Below, one piece after another: positions 9,842-17,922 of a stretch of 38,889 nucleotides of DNA; position 1 is the first letter of the stretch; the number at the start of each line of letters is the position of its first letter. The stretch lies in NCBI GenBank assembly GCA_030696455.1, contig JAUYSH010000069.1:1-38889 (forward strand). Direction: 5' to 3'. Position numbers and translations under genes: made by a program. The notes below the pieces were generated by a model. The model ran no database searches. It saw nothing but the letters and a program-made list of their open reading frames with translations, and was not told the DNA's origin. This stretch comes from Elusimicrobiota bacterium. GTDB lineage: Bacteria; Elusimicrobiota; Elusimicrobia; UBA1565; UBA9628.

Positions 9842-9902
9842 GGGGCTCGCGCCGGTGCGGAAGTGGAACTGTTTCCGGAAACAGTCGAAGCCAAGTAGCC
9901 CC
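9842..9902. repeat. Nested inverted repeat between uppS and cdsA
   Basis: Outer arms GGGGCT (9842-9847) and AGCCCC (9897-9902) enclose the perfect 18-base palindrome ACTGTTTCCGGAAACAGT (9868-9885). The central part fits CTGT-N8-ACAG. It begins three bases after the uppS stop and could act as a terminator; the element design resembles those at 2449 and 14876. Confidence 0.65.
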
Positions 9903-9914
9903 CTCGTGATTTTG

Positions 9915-9920
9915 TAGAAT
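9915..9920 (+). promoter_or_regulatory. Candidate -10 for cdsA
   Basis: TAGAAT ends six bases (CCCGGG) before the ATG at 9927; no Shine-Dalgarno sequence is present, suggesting a leaderless cdsA-dxr-rseP transcript. Confidence 0.45.
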
Positions 9921-9926
9921 CCCGGG

Positions 9927-10709
9927 ATGCTTCTTCCGCGCGTCCTCACGGCGCTCGTCGGTATCCCTCTCATGCTGTATCTGGTCCACGCCGGCGGCGT
10001 GGCCTACGGGCTTTTCGTGGTCGCGATCTCGACCTTGTGCTGCTATGAGTACGCCTTGATGCTGCGTCTGGGCGGACGCCCGGTGCAGTTCGTCCTGACC
10101 GTGGCCCTCGGCGCGGCCCTGTCCGCCTGCGCGGCGCTCGGCGGTCCGCTTCCCGCGGTGCTCGCCGGGGGCGTCGCGCTCGTCGTGCTGGCCGAGATGG
10201 CCGCCAAGGAGCACTCCCTCGACCGCGTCGCCCTGACCCTGTTCGGGGCCTTGTTCGCGGGCTGGCTGCCCGCCCACCTGGCCCTGATCCGCGACCTGCG
10301 CCCCCACGGCGAGGCCTTCGCCTTCCTGACCTTCGCCGCCGTCTGGGCCATGGACACGGCCGCCTATGCCGCGGGCCGCGGCTTCGGCCGTCACGCGCTG
10401 GCGCCCACGCTCTCGCCCAAGAAGACCTGGGAGGGCGCGATCGCCGGCTTCGCCGCCGCCATCGCGGTGAGCCTCGCCTTCCAGAAGTTCATGCTTCAGG
10501 ACTCCCTGTCCCCCCTCATGGCGGTCGCGATCGGCGCGCTGATCGGCTCGATGGGCCAGCTCTCCGACCTCGCCGAATCCATGGTCAAGCGCGAGGCCGG
10601 CGCCAAGGACTCCGGCGCCCTGCTGCCCGGCCACGGCGGCGTGTTCGACCGCTTCGACTCCTACATCCTCTGCGCCCCCGCGGTCTATTACGCGCTGAGC
10701 TTGAGATGA
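9927..10709 (+). CDS. cdsA: Phosphatidate cytidylyltransferase (CDP-diglyceride synthase)
   Basis: Integral membrane enzyme making CDP-diacylglycerol from phosphatidate and CTP, the branch point of phospholipid synthesis. It has 260 residues with about seven hydrophobic segments. The family signature is complete in the C-terminal part: LSPKKTWEGAIAGF, then KREAGAKDSGALLPGHGG followed by FDRFDS. The stop codon overlaps the dxr start (ATGA). The position between uppS and dxr is the common bacterial order. A -10-like TAGAAT six bases upstream of the ATG replaces a ribosome binding site. Confidence 0.97.
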   Translation: MLLPRVLTALVGIPLMLYLVHAGGVAYGLFVVAISTLCCYEYALMLRLGGRPVQFVLTVALGAALSACAALGGPLPAVLAGGVALVVLAEMAAKEHSLDRVALTLFGALFAGWLPAHLALIRDLRPHGEAFAFLTFAAVWAMDTAAYAAGRGFGRHALAPTLSPKKTWEGAIAGFAAAIAVSLAFQKFMLQDSLSPLMAVAIGALIGSMGQLSDLAESMVKREAGAKDSGALLPGHGGVFDRFDSYILCAPAVYYALSLR

Positions 10710-11878
10710 AAAGGGTCGCCATCCTCGGCTCGACGGGCTCGATCGGGGTCAACGCCCTCAACGTGATCCGCGAGATGCCCGATCTGCTGAGCGTGTTCGG
10801 CCTGTCCGCGCACTCGAACTCCGCCCTCGTCGCCGAGCAGGCGCGCGAGTTCAACGCCTCCGCCGTCGCCATGTTCGACGCGAAGGCCGGCGCCGACCTC
10901 AAGACCCGCCTCAACGGCCGCGCCAAGCACCTGGCCCCCGGCGTCGAGGGGCTGTGCGACCTCGCCTCGCATCCCGACGTCGACGTGGTGCTCACCTCCG
11001 TCGTCGGCGGCGTCGGCTTCGCCCCCCTGCTCGCCGCGATCCGCGCGGGCAAGATCGTGGCGCTCGCCAACAAGGAGCCCATGGTCATGGCCGGCGCCCA
11101 GTTCATGCTCGAGGCGGAGCGCTGGAACGCCAAGATCGTGCCCGTGGACTCCGAGCCGTCGGCGATCTTCCAGTGCGTCCAGGGCCTCAACCCGGACCCG
11201 CGCGCCGCGGCCCCGCTTAAAACCATCAAGCGCGTGATCCTCACCGCCTCCGGGGGCGCCTTCGCCAAGTACACCGGCGACCTCGCCGACGTCACGCCGG
11301 CCATGGCGCTCAAGCATCCGACCTGGAAGATGGGCAGGAAGATCACCGTCGACTGCGCCACGCTCATGAACAAGGGCTTCGAGATGATCGAGATCATGAA
11401 CTTGTTCGGACTGCGGCGAGATCAAGTGGAGATCGTCATCCATCCTCAGTCCATCTTCCATTCGGGAGTCGAGTTCTCGGACGGATCGGTTCTGGCTCAG
11501 ATGGGCGTCCCGGACATGAAGCTCCCGATCCAGTACGGCATGACCTATCCCGAGCGGGGTCATCGCGTCATCGAGCCCCTCGACCTGATCAAGGCGGGCA
11601 CGCTCGAGTTCCGCGCCCCCGATTTCTCCCGCTTCCCCTGCCTGGCGCTGGCCCGCGAGGCGGCGCTGAAGGGCGGCGGCATGCCCGCCGTGCTCAACGC
11701 CGCCGACGAGATCGCCGTCGAGGCCTTCATCGCCGGGAAGATAAAATTCACCGACATACCGCGCGTGATCGAGAAGACCATGGCGGCGTATTCCCCCAGC
11801 GGCGGCCTGCCGGGATTCCAAGAAGTCGTCGAAGTCGATGCCTGGGCGCGAGCCAAGGCCGAGGAACACTGCAAATGA
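10706..11878 (+). CDS. dxr: 1-deoxy-D-xylulose 5-phosphate reductoisomerase
   Basis: NADPH-dependent second step of the MEP isoprenoid pathway, cytoplasmic; it supplies isoprenoid precursors used by UppS. 390 residues, standard length. GSTGSIGVNAL is the NADPH motif; ANKEPMVMAGA, LTASGGAF, HPTWKMGRKITVDCATLMNKG and IHPQS are catalytic-domain hallmarks. The metal-site motif is PVDSEPSAIFQ (residues 146-156): Asp148 and Glu150 are present, but the His usually following Glu (E. coli His153) is Pro151. The equivalents of E. coli His209, Glu231 and His257 are retained. Overlaps cdsA and rseP by ATGA on both sides, so translation is probably coupled. Confidence 0.97.
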   Translation: MKRVAILGSTGSIGVNALNVIREMPDLLSVFGLSAHSNSALVAEQAREFNASAVAMFDAKAGADLKTRLNGRAKHLAPGVEGLCDLASHPDVDVVLTSVVGGVGFAPLLAAIRAGKIVALANKEPMVMAGAQFMLEAERWNAKIVPVDSEPSAIFQCVQGLNPDPRAAAPLKTIKRVILTASGGAFAKYTGDLADVTPAMALKHPTWKMGRKITVDCATLMNKGFEMIEIMNLFGLRRDQVEIVIHPQSIFHSGVEFSDGSVLAQMGVPDMKLPIQYGMTYPERGHRVIEPLDLIKAGTLEFRAPDFSRFPCLALAREAALKGGGMPAVLNAADEIAVEAFIAGKIKFTDIPRVIEKTMAAYSPSGGLPGFQEVVEVDAWARAKAEEHCK

Positions 11879-12987
11879 ACACGATCCTGTCCGTCCTGCA
11901 TACCGTCGGAGCCAACGCCTTCGCGCTCGGGCTCGTCATCGTCCTTCACGAGGCCGGGCACTTCTTCGCCTGCCGCCGCCTGGGCGTGCGCGTCGAGAAG
12001 TTCGCCTTCGGCTTCGGCCCCGAGCTGCTCGGCTTCACCGACAGCGTCGGCACGCGCTTCTCCCTGTGCGCGATCCCCTTCGGCGGCTTCGTCAAGCCCG
12101 CCGGCGAGGACCCGACCGTCGAGGGCGCCTTGGCGCCCAAGCCCGACGAGTACTTCGGCCAGAACTGGTACCGGCGGCTGATCATCGTCTACGCGGGCCC
12201 CGCGATGAACTACGTCCTCGCCTTCGCGCTGTACGCCGGCCTGATCTGGGGCAAGGGCATGCCCGAGGCCTCCAAGGAGCCGGTCATCGGCAACATGATG
12301 GTGGGCTTCCCCGCCGACAAGGCCGGCATCCAGATCGGCGACAAGATCACGGCCTTCGGCGGCCGCGCCTTGGCCGGCTGGGAGGACCTCGCGACCTCCA
12401 TCCACCGCTCCATGGAGAAGGAGATCACTTTGTCCGTCGAGCGCGAGGGCAAGAAGCTCGAGATCAAGGTCGTCCCGCAGAAGAGCGAGGCCGGCGACCG
12501 CGGCGTGATCGGGATCATGCCCAAGGCCGAGTATAAGGCGGTGGGGCCGCTGACCGCCGCGAGCGAGGCTCTCCGCTTATGCTGGACCCAGACCAAGCAG
12601 ACGGTGACGGTCATCGCGGGCAAGCTCTGGAAGCGGGAGCGCCCCGACCTCGCCGGCCCCGTGGGCATCTTCCAGATGGTCTCCCGCGCGTCGCGCGCCG
12701 GCTGGGAGGAGTTCGTCTTCCTGATCGGCTTCATCTCGGTGGCGATCGGCTTCTTCAACCTCCTGCCCCTGCCTCTGCTCGACGGCGGCCACGCGATCTT
12801 CTACTGGTGGGAGGGCATCCGCGGCAAGCGCGCCTCGACCGCGGTGATGGAGAAGGCCAACACCCTCGGCATCGCCTTTCTCTTGTCGCTGCTCGTCTTC
12901 GCGACCTACAACGACGTCCTGCGCATCCGCACCGAACGCGCCGCCAAGTCCGACAAGCCCGAGAAAGCCGTCGAGCTCAAGAAATAG
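11875..12987 (+). CDS. rseP: Site-2 metalloprotease RseP
   Basis: Membrane zinc protease that cleaves anti-sigma factors and remnant signal peptides within the membrane. 370 residues, shorter than E. coli RseP (450), consistent with one PDZ domain rather than two. The zinc motif HEAGH is in VIVLHEAGHFFACRRLG near the N-terminus. A PDZ-like region spans roughly residues 135-215 (GFPADKAGIQIGDKITAFGG). The second catalytic motif is LLPLPLLDGGHAIFYWWE. Four hydrophobic segments flank these. Overlaps dxr by ATGA. The last gene before a 68-base nested inverted repeat. Confidence 0.96.
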   Translation: MNTILSVLHTVGANAFALGLVIVLHEAGHFFACRRLGVRVEKFAFGFGPELLGFTDSVGTRFSLCAIPFGGFVKPAGEDPTVEGALAPKPDEYFGQNWYRRLIIVYAGPAMNYVLAFALYAGLIWGKGMPEASKEPVIGNMMVGFPADKAGIQIGDKITAFGGRALAGWEDLATSIHRSMEKEITLSVEREGKKLEIKVVPQKSEAGDRGVIGIMPKAEYKAVGPLTAASEALRLCWTQTKQTVTVIAGKLWKRERPDLAGPVGIFQMVSRASRAGWEEFVFLIGFISVAIGFFNLLPLPLLDGGHAIFYWWEGIRGKRASTAVMEKANTLGIAFLLSLLVFATYNDVLRIRTERAAKSDKPEKAVELKK

Positions 12988-12993
12988 GACCCC

Positions 12994-13061
12994 GGTGCCA
13001 GGCCTTCAAATTCGTTAAATTCGAAGGCCTCGGAATTTATCGAATTTGAAGGCCTGACACC
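12994..13061. repeat. REP/MITE-like nested inverted repeat between rseP and proS
   Basis: The 21-base outer arms (12994-13014 and 13041-13061) match at 20 positions; they begin GGTGCCAGGCCTTC and end GAAGGCCTGACACC. Inside, AAATTC (13017-13022) and GAATTT (13033-13038) pair around another AGGCCT core. The element is AT-richer than its surroundings and fills nearly the whole rseP-proS gap. Its GGTGyCAGGCC ends resemble palindromes linked to REP-associated tyrosine transposases in other phyla (recollection, inference). Confidence 0.75.
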
Positions 13062-13069
13062 AACAAACC

Positions 13070-14860
13070 ATGAAATTATCGAAATATCTTCTTCCCACCC
13101 TTCGAGAAGCCCCTTCCGACGCGGACAACGTGTCGGCTCAGTTGATGCAGCGCGCGGGGATGATCCGCAAGGTCGCCTCGGGCATCTACGACTGGCTGCC
13201 GCTGGGGCTGCGCGTGCTGCGCAAGGTGGAGAAGATCGTGCGCGCGGAGATGGACGGGATCGGCGGGATGGAGGTCGATCTGCCCGTCATCCAGCCGAAG
13301 GCCCTCTGGGAAGAGACGGGCCGCTGGCCCGTGTACGGCAAGGAGCTGCTGCGCATCAAGGACCGCAAGGACGCGGAGTTCTGCTTCGCCCCGACGGCCG
13401 AGGAGGTCGTCACCGACCTCGTGCGCCGCGAGGTCCGCTCCTGGCGCCAGCTGCCGACGATGCTCTACCAGATCGGCCGCAAGTTCCGCGACGAGATCCG
13501 CCCCCGCTTCGGCGTGATGCGCGCGCGCGAGTTCATCATGAAGGACGCCTACTCCTTCCACGCCGACGAGGCGGACGCGAACACGTACTACAAGACCATC
13601 TACGAGGCGTACAAGCGCGTGTTCGTGCGCTGCGGCCTGAAGTTCAAGCCCGTGCTGGCGCAGGCCGGCGCCATCGGCGGGTCCTTCTCCCATGAATTCA
13701 TGGTGCTCGCCGAGACGGGCGAAGAGACGATCGTGTCGTGCACGAAGTGCGATTACGGGGCCAACATCGAGCGGAGCGAGATCAAGGACGCGTTCAAGGC
13801 GCCGGACGCCGCGGCGTTCAAACCGCTGTCCGAGTTCGACACGCAGGGAAAGACCACTGTCGCCGATGTGGCGGCGCTCATAAAGCGCCCGTTAACCGAT
13901 TTCCTGAAAACGCAGTTGTACATGATCGACGGGAAGACCCCCGTGATCGCCCTGATGCGCGGCGACCACGAGTTGCACGAGGCCAAGCTCGCCGCAGTCG
14001 TCGGCGCGCCGAACCTGTACCGCGCGACGCCGGCGCAGTACGAGGCCGTGATGGGCTGCAAAGTCGGCTACGGCGGTCCGCAGAATCATCCCAACGCTGA
14101 TATCTACGCTGACTTCTCGACGAAGGGTGTGCTCAACGGCGTGTCAGGCGCCAACAAGGACGGCCTGCATACCGATAACTTCAATATCGCGCGTGACCTG
14201 CCCGAAAAACCGACGATTGTCTTTGAAAATGACGCTGATCTTAGGAACATATCGGCAGCCAAGTTCAGAGGTTTTTTTGATCTGCGGAGCGCGACGCTCG
14301 AGGACCCCTGCCCGAGTTGCGGCGGCAAGACCGAATTCTTCAAGGGCATCGAGGTCGGCCATACCTTCAAGCTCGGCACAAAGTACTCGACGTCCATGAA
14401 GGCGGAGTACCTCGACAAGGCGCAAAAGCCCCAGGTCATGGTGATGGGCTGCTACGGCATAGGGGTTTCCCGAGTGGTGGCCGCGGCAATCGAACAAGGC
14501 CACGACAAGGACGGCATCGTCTGGCCCTCCGAGATCGCCCCCTTCCAGTGCGCCGTCGTCGTCATCGACGAGAAGGACGACGCGCGCGTGCGCCCCGCGG
14601 TGGACGCGCTCGTGGCGTCGCTCGAGGCGAAGGGCTTCGACGTGCTCGAGGACGACCGCGACGGCAAGCCCGGCGTCAAGTTCAAGGACATCGACCTGAT
14701 CGGCATCCCGCACCGCTTTGTCGTGTCCAAGCGCATGCTCGACGCCGGGCACGTCGAATATAAAAAACGCGGAGACGCGGCCGCCGTTCATTGGCCGCTC
14801 GAAGCGGCGGCCGACAAGCTCGCGGAGTTGCTCTCCGCCGCGGTTAAGTCCGCCGTTTAG
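13070..14860 (+). CDS. proS: Prolyl-tRNA synthetase, bacterial type with editing domain
   Basis: Class II aminoacyl-tRNA synthetase charging tRNA-Pro. 596 residues (typical bacterial form about 570). Class II motif 1 surrounds VASGIYDWLPLGLRVL, motif 2 is FRDEIRPRFGVMRAREFIMKDAYSF, and motif 3 is CYGIGVSRVVAAAIEQ. The YbaK-like INS editing domain lies about residues 225-410 between motifs 2 and 3. The C-terminal anticodon-binding domain begins near residue 485. The editing-domain part (about 13850-14290) has noticeably lower GC and more A/T-ending codons than the flanks. No Shine-Dalgarno sequence precedes the ATG; the inverted repeat element ends 8 bases upstream. Confidence 0.98.
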   Translation: MKLSKYLLPTLREAPSDADNVSAQLMQRAGMIRKVASGIYDWLPLGLRVLRKVEKIVRAEMDGIGGMEVDLPVIQPKALWEETGRWPVYGKELLRIKDRKDAEFCFAPTAEEVVTDLVRREVRSWRQLPTMLYQIGRKFRDEIRPRFGVMRAREFIMKDAYSFHADEADANTYYKTIYEAYKRVFVRCGLKFKPVLAQAGAIGGSFSHEFMVLAETGEETIVSCTKCDYGANIERSEIKDAFKAPDAAAFKPLSEFDTQGKTTVADVAALIKRPLTDFLKTQLYMIDGKTPVIALMRGDHELHEAKLAAVVGAPNLYRATPAQYEAVMGCKVGYGGPQNHPNADIYADFSTKGVLNGVSGANKDGLHTDNFNIARDLPEKPTIVFENDADLRNISAAKFRGFFDLRSATLEDPCPSCGGKTEFFKGIEVGHTFKLGTKYSTSMKAEYLDKAQKPQVMVMGCYGIGVSRVVAAAIEQGHDKDGIVWPSEIAPFQCAVVVIDEKDDARVRPAVDALVASLEAKGFDVLEDDRDGKPGVKFKDIDLIGIPHRFVVSKRMLDAGHVEYKKRGDAAAVHWPLEAAADKLAELLSAAVKSAV

Positions 14861-14875
14861 CGCGGACGCGCGGTG

Positions 14876-14935
14876 TTGTCCCCAATGAACGCCGCGACTG
14901 TTGTCAACAACAGTCGGAGCGGAGCCTGGGGATAA
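14876..14935. repeat. Nested inverted repeat between convergent proS and DUF6159-like genes
   Basis: Outer arms TTGTCCCCA (14876-14884) and TGGGGATAA (14927-14935) pair with one G-T. The inner hairpin CGACTGTTG-TCAA-CAACAGTCG (14895-14916) contains CTGT-N8-ACAG. Sited between convergent genes, it could be a bidirectional terminator. Confidence 0.65.
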
Positions 14936-14945
14936 TACTGCCGCG

Positions 14946-15893
14946 TCAGGATTTCTTGGGCGTCCAGGCCGAGCCGAGCAGCTCGGGCGTGTAGCCGGCG
15001 GGCACGACGCCCGCGGTCGCGTAGCGGTAGAGCACGCACAGGTAGATCTGCCCCGCGACGCCGAGGGCGTAGGAGAACGCGATCGCCGCGACGAGCCATG
15101 AGGACAGGCCGATCGCGACGGGCCACAGGGACTGCATCGCGTACGCGGCCCAGCCGGCGACGGCGCCGGCGAGGAAAAGGCTCGACAGCACGATCAGCCC
15201 GCCGAGCTGCAGGCCAGCGTAGCCTCCGAGCGCCTCCCCCCACGCCGCGCGGATGACGCCGGCCGAGCGCTTCATCACCTCGAGCGGGTTCTCCGTGGTC
15301 TTCTCGACGACGAGGATCGGGATGACGAACACCGCCGCCACGCTCCACGCCGTGCCGATGAGACGGATGACCCAGCGCCCGAAGAAGCCGAAGCGCTGCT
15401 CGAGGGCCTTGATCAGCAGGCCGACGACGCCGGCGAACAAGGTCCACATCAGGATGGGCTTCAGCTTGGTCAGAGCGAAAGCGATGCCCTCGGCGACCGA
15501 GACGCTGTTGCCGTCGAGCGCGTCGAAGATCTCGTGGACGAAGGCCACGTTGAAGAAGGTGGCGAGGAACATGGAGAGGAAGTACGCGAGGATGAAGTAG
15601 GCCAGCGCCTCTTTGGACAGGGACACGCGGCGGTCCCGCCCCTTGAGGCGGTCGACGGCGTCGGGCGGGCCCGTGACGATGAGGCGGGAGCCGACCTCGG
15701 CCCAATGCGCCGAGGTGGTGTAGGCGTGCTGGGAAGGCTGGAGCACGATCGGGGTCATGAAAAGGACCCCGATGACGACGGTGAGCACGGCCGTCGCGGC
15801 CGGGAAGAGGAGCAGACGCGGGTTGGCGCGCATCACGGCGAAAGAATTGCCCAGCAGGGTGAAGCCGTTCTTGAAGCGCGCGATGAAGTTCAT
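14946..15893 (-). CDS. DUF6159-like multi-pass membrane protein
   Basis: A 315-residue inner-membrane protein with about six hydrophobic helices. It starts MNFIARFKNGFTLLGNSFAVMRANPRLLLFP, the 'cytoplasmic amphipathic segment then first helix' pattern of DUF6159 proteins. Further motifs are FFNVAFVHEIFDAL and VVEKTTENPLEVMKRSAG. No catalytic residues are obvious and the family has no defined function that I know. It stands alone, reading against the flanking operons. A good promoter, TTGCCC-17-TATACT, ends 6 bases before the ATG with no ribosome binding site. Confidence 0.75.
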   Translation of the reverse strand: MNFIARFKNGFTLLGNSFAVMRANPRLLLFPAATAVLTVVIGVLFMTPIVLQPSQHAYTTSAHWAEVGSRLIVTGPPDAVDRLKGRDRRVSLSKEALAYFILAYFLSMFLATFFNVAFVHEIFDALDGNSVSVAEGIAFALTKLKPILMWTLFAGVVGLLIKALEQRFGFFGRWVIRLIGTAWSVAAVFVIPILVVEKTTENPLEVMKRSAGVIRAAWGEALGGYAGLQLGGLIVLSSLFLAGAVAGWAAYAMQSLWPVAIGLSSWLVAAIAFSYALGVAGQIYLCVLYRYATAGVVPAGYTPELLGSAWTPKKS

Positions 15894-15899
15894 GGGCGC

Positions 15900-15928
15900 A
15901 GTATAACCCCTCTCATTGCCGAGGGCAA
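15900..15928 (-). promoter_or_regulatory. Promoter of the DUF6159-like gene (leaderless)
   Basis: On the minus strand TTGCCC, a 17-base spacer and TATACT; the hexamer ends 6 bases before the ATG at 15893, so the predicted transcript starts at or next to the start codon. Confidence 0.65.
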
Positions 15929-16020
15929 GCCCCCATTTTTCCTCGCGGGTAAAACCTGGCCGAGAGCCGGGTTTATCTCACGATAAACGAACGAGGCCCC
16001 CGAACCGGCGATCCGCGCGC

Positions 16021-16049
16021 TTGACAGGCTTCTTACTTCGTGCTATTAT
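16021..16049 (+). promoter_or_regulatory. Consensus sigma70-type promoter of the rimP-nusA-infB operon
   Basis: A perfect TTGACA (16021-16026), a 17-base spacer, and TATTAT (16044-16049) preceded by TGC, an extended -10. Transcription should begin near 16056, giving a leader of about 85 bases. It is the strongest promoter in the window. Confidence 0.85.
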
Positions 16050-16058
16050 ACTCACGGT

Positions 16059-16082
16059 CGCCTCCCAACGTCTTGGGGGGCG
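16059..16082 (+). terminator. Leader hairpin 1 of the nusA operon
   Basis: CGCCTCCCAA-CGTC-TTGGGGGGCG forms a 10-base stem with one G-U pair, followed by CATTTTCTTT. It lies within the first few bases of the predicted transcript. Confidence 0.55.
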
Positions 16083-16094
16083 CATTTTCTTTCG

Positions 16095-16125
16095 GAGTGG
16101 CTGCCGTGTTGAGCCACTCTTTTTA
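16095..16125 (+). terminator. Intrinsic terminator (attenuator) in the rimP-nusA leader
   Basis: GAGTGGCT (16095-16102) and AGCCACTC (16112-16119) form an 8-base stem with a 9-base loop, followed directly by a run of T. It sits between the promoter and the rimP start, about 20 bases before the ATG, so it cannot serve an upstream gene. It fits termination control of the operon, as known for nusA leaders of other bacteria. Confidence 0.8.
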
Positions 16126-16139
16126 TTGGAATCGAACCT

Positions 16140-16607
16140 ATGGACGCCAAAGAGATCGAAGCCCTTCTGACCCCCCTGATCGAGCAGGAGGGCGGCGAAT
16201 TGGTGGACCTGCAATGGCGCAAGGAAGGCCATCAGTGGGTCCTGCGCCTGTTCCTGGACAAGCCCAAGGGGGTCACCCTCGACGACTGCGCCTATTTCTC
16301 GGACCGGGTCAGCGCGACGTTGGACGAGGGCGACAAGATCAACCGGTCTTACGTGCTCGAGGTGTCGTCTCCGGGCCTCGACCGCGTGATCAAGAAGGAC
16401 AAGGATTTCGAGCGCTTCTCGGGCAAGCCCGTGAAGCTGAGGCTGAAGCTGCCGGACAACGGCCAGCGCCGTTTCACGGGAGTGCTGAAGGGATTGGCGG
16501 ACGGGAAGGTGTCGATCCAGGTGGAGAAGGACCTCAAGGCGTTCTCGCGCGAGAACATCGATGAGCTGCGGCTCGACGATTCGGCCGCGTTCGAATTGGA
16601 GGACTGA
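16140..16607 (+). CDS. rimP: Ribosome maturation factor RimP
   Basis: Assists 30S subunit maturation (assembly of the S12 region). 155 residues, the usual length. The N-terminal alpha/beta domain contains EQEGGELVDLQW and LRLFLDKPKGVTLDDCAYFSDRVSATLD; the linker VLEVSSPGLDRVIKKDKDFERFSGKPVKL is the family signature; a C-terminal SH3-like barrel follows. First gene of the rimP-nusA-infB-rbfA-truB-RFK operon, the classic order. No good Shine-Dalgarno sequence: the ATG follows the terminator T-run and GGAATCGAACCT. Expression should depend on read-through of the leader terminator. Confidence 0.96.
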   Translation: MDAKEIEALLTPLIEQEGGELVDLQWRKEGHQWVLRLFLDKPKGVTLDDCAYFSDRVSATLDEGDKINRSYVLEVSSPGLDRVIKKDKDFERFSGKPVKLRLKLPDNGQRRFTGVLKGLADGKVSIQVEKDLKAFSRENIDELRLDDSAAFELED

Positions 16608-16611
16608 ATTT

Positions 16612-17873
<1,262 letters not shown>

Positions 17874-17874
<1 letters not shown>

Positions 17875-17894
17875 GCCTAGGCCTCTTCTAGGCC
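17874..17894 (+). terminator. Hairpin between nusA and infB
   Basis: GGCCTAG and CTAGGCC form a 7-base stem around GCCTCTT, directly at the nusA stop. There is no T-tract; it may attenuate or mark RNA processing before the infB promoter. Confidence 0.4.
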
Positions 17895-17904
17895 CCCGCC
17901 AAAA

Positions 17905-17913
17905 TGCTATAAT
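17905..17913 (+). promoter_or_regulatory. Extended -10 promoter for infB
   Basis: TGCTATAAT is a perfect -10 with its TGn extension. It ends nine bases before the ATG at 17923, so the RNA would start about three bases upstream of infB. No Shine-Dalgarno sequence is present. Confidence 0.6.
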
Positions 17914-17922
17914 CGTTCGGTA

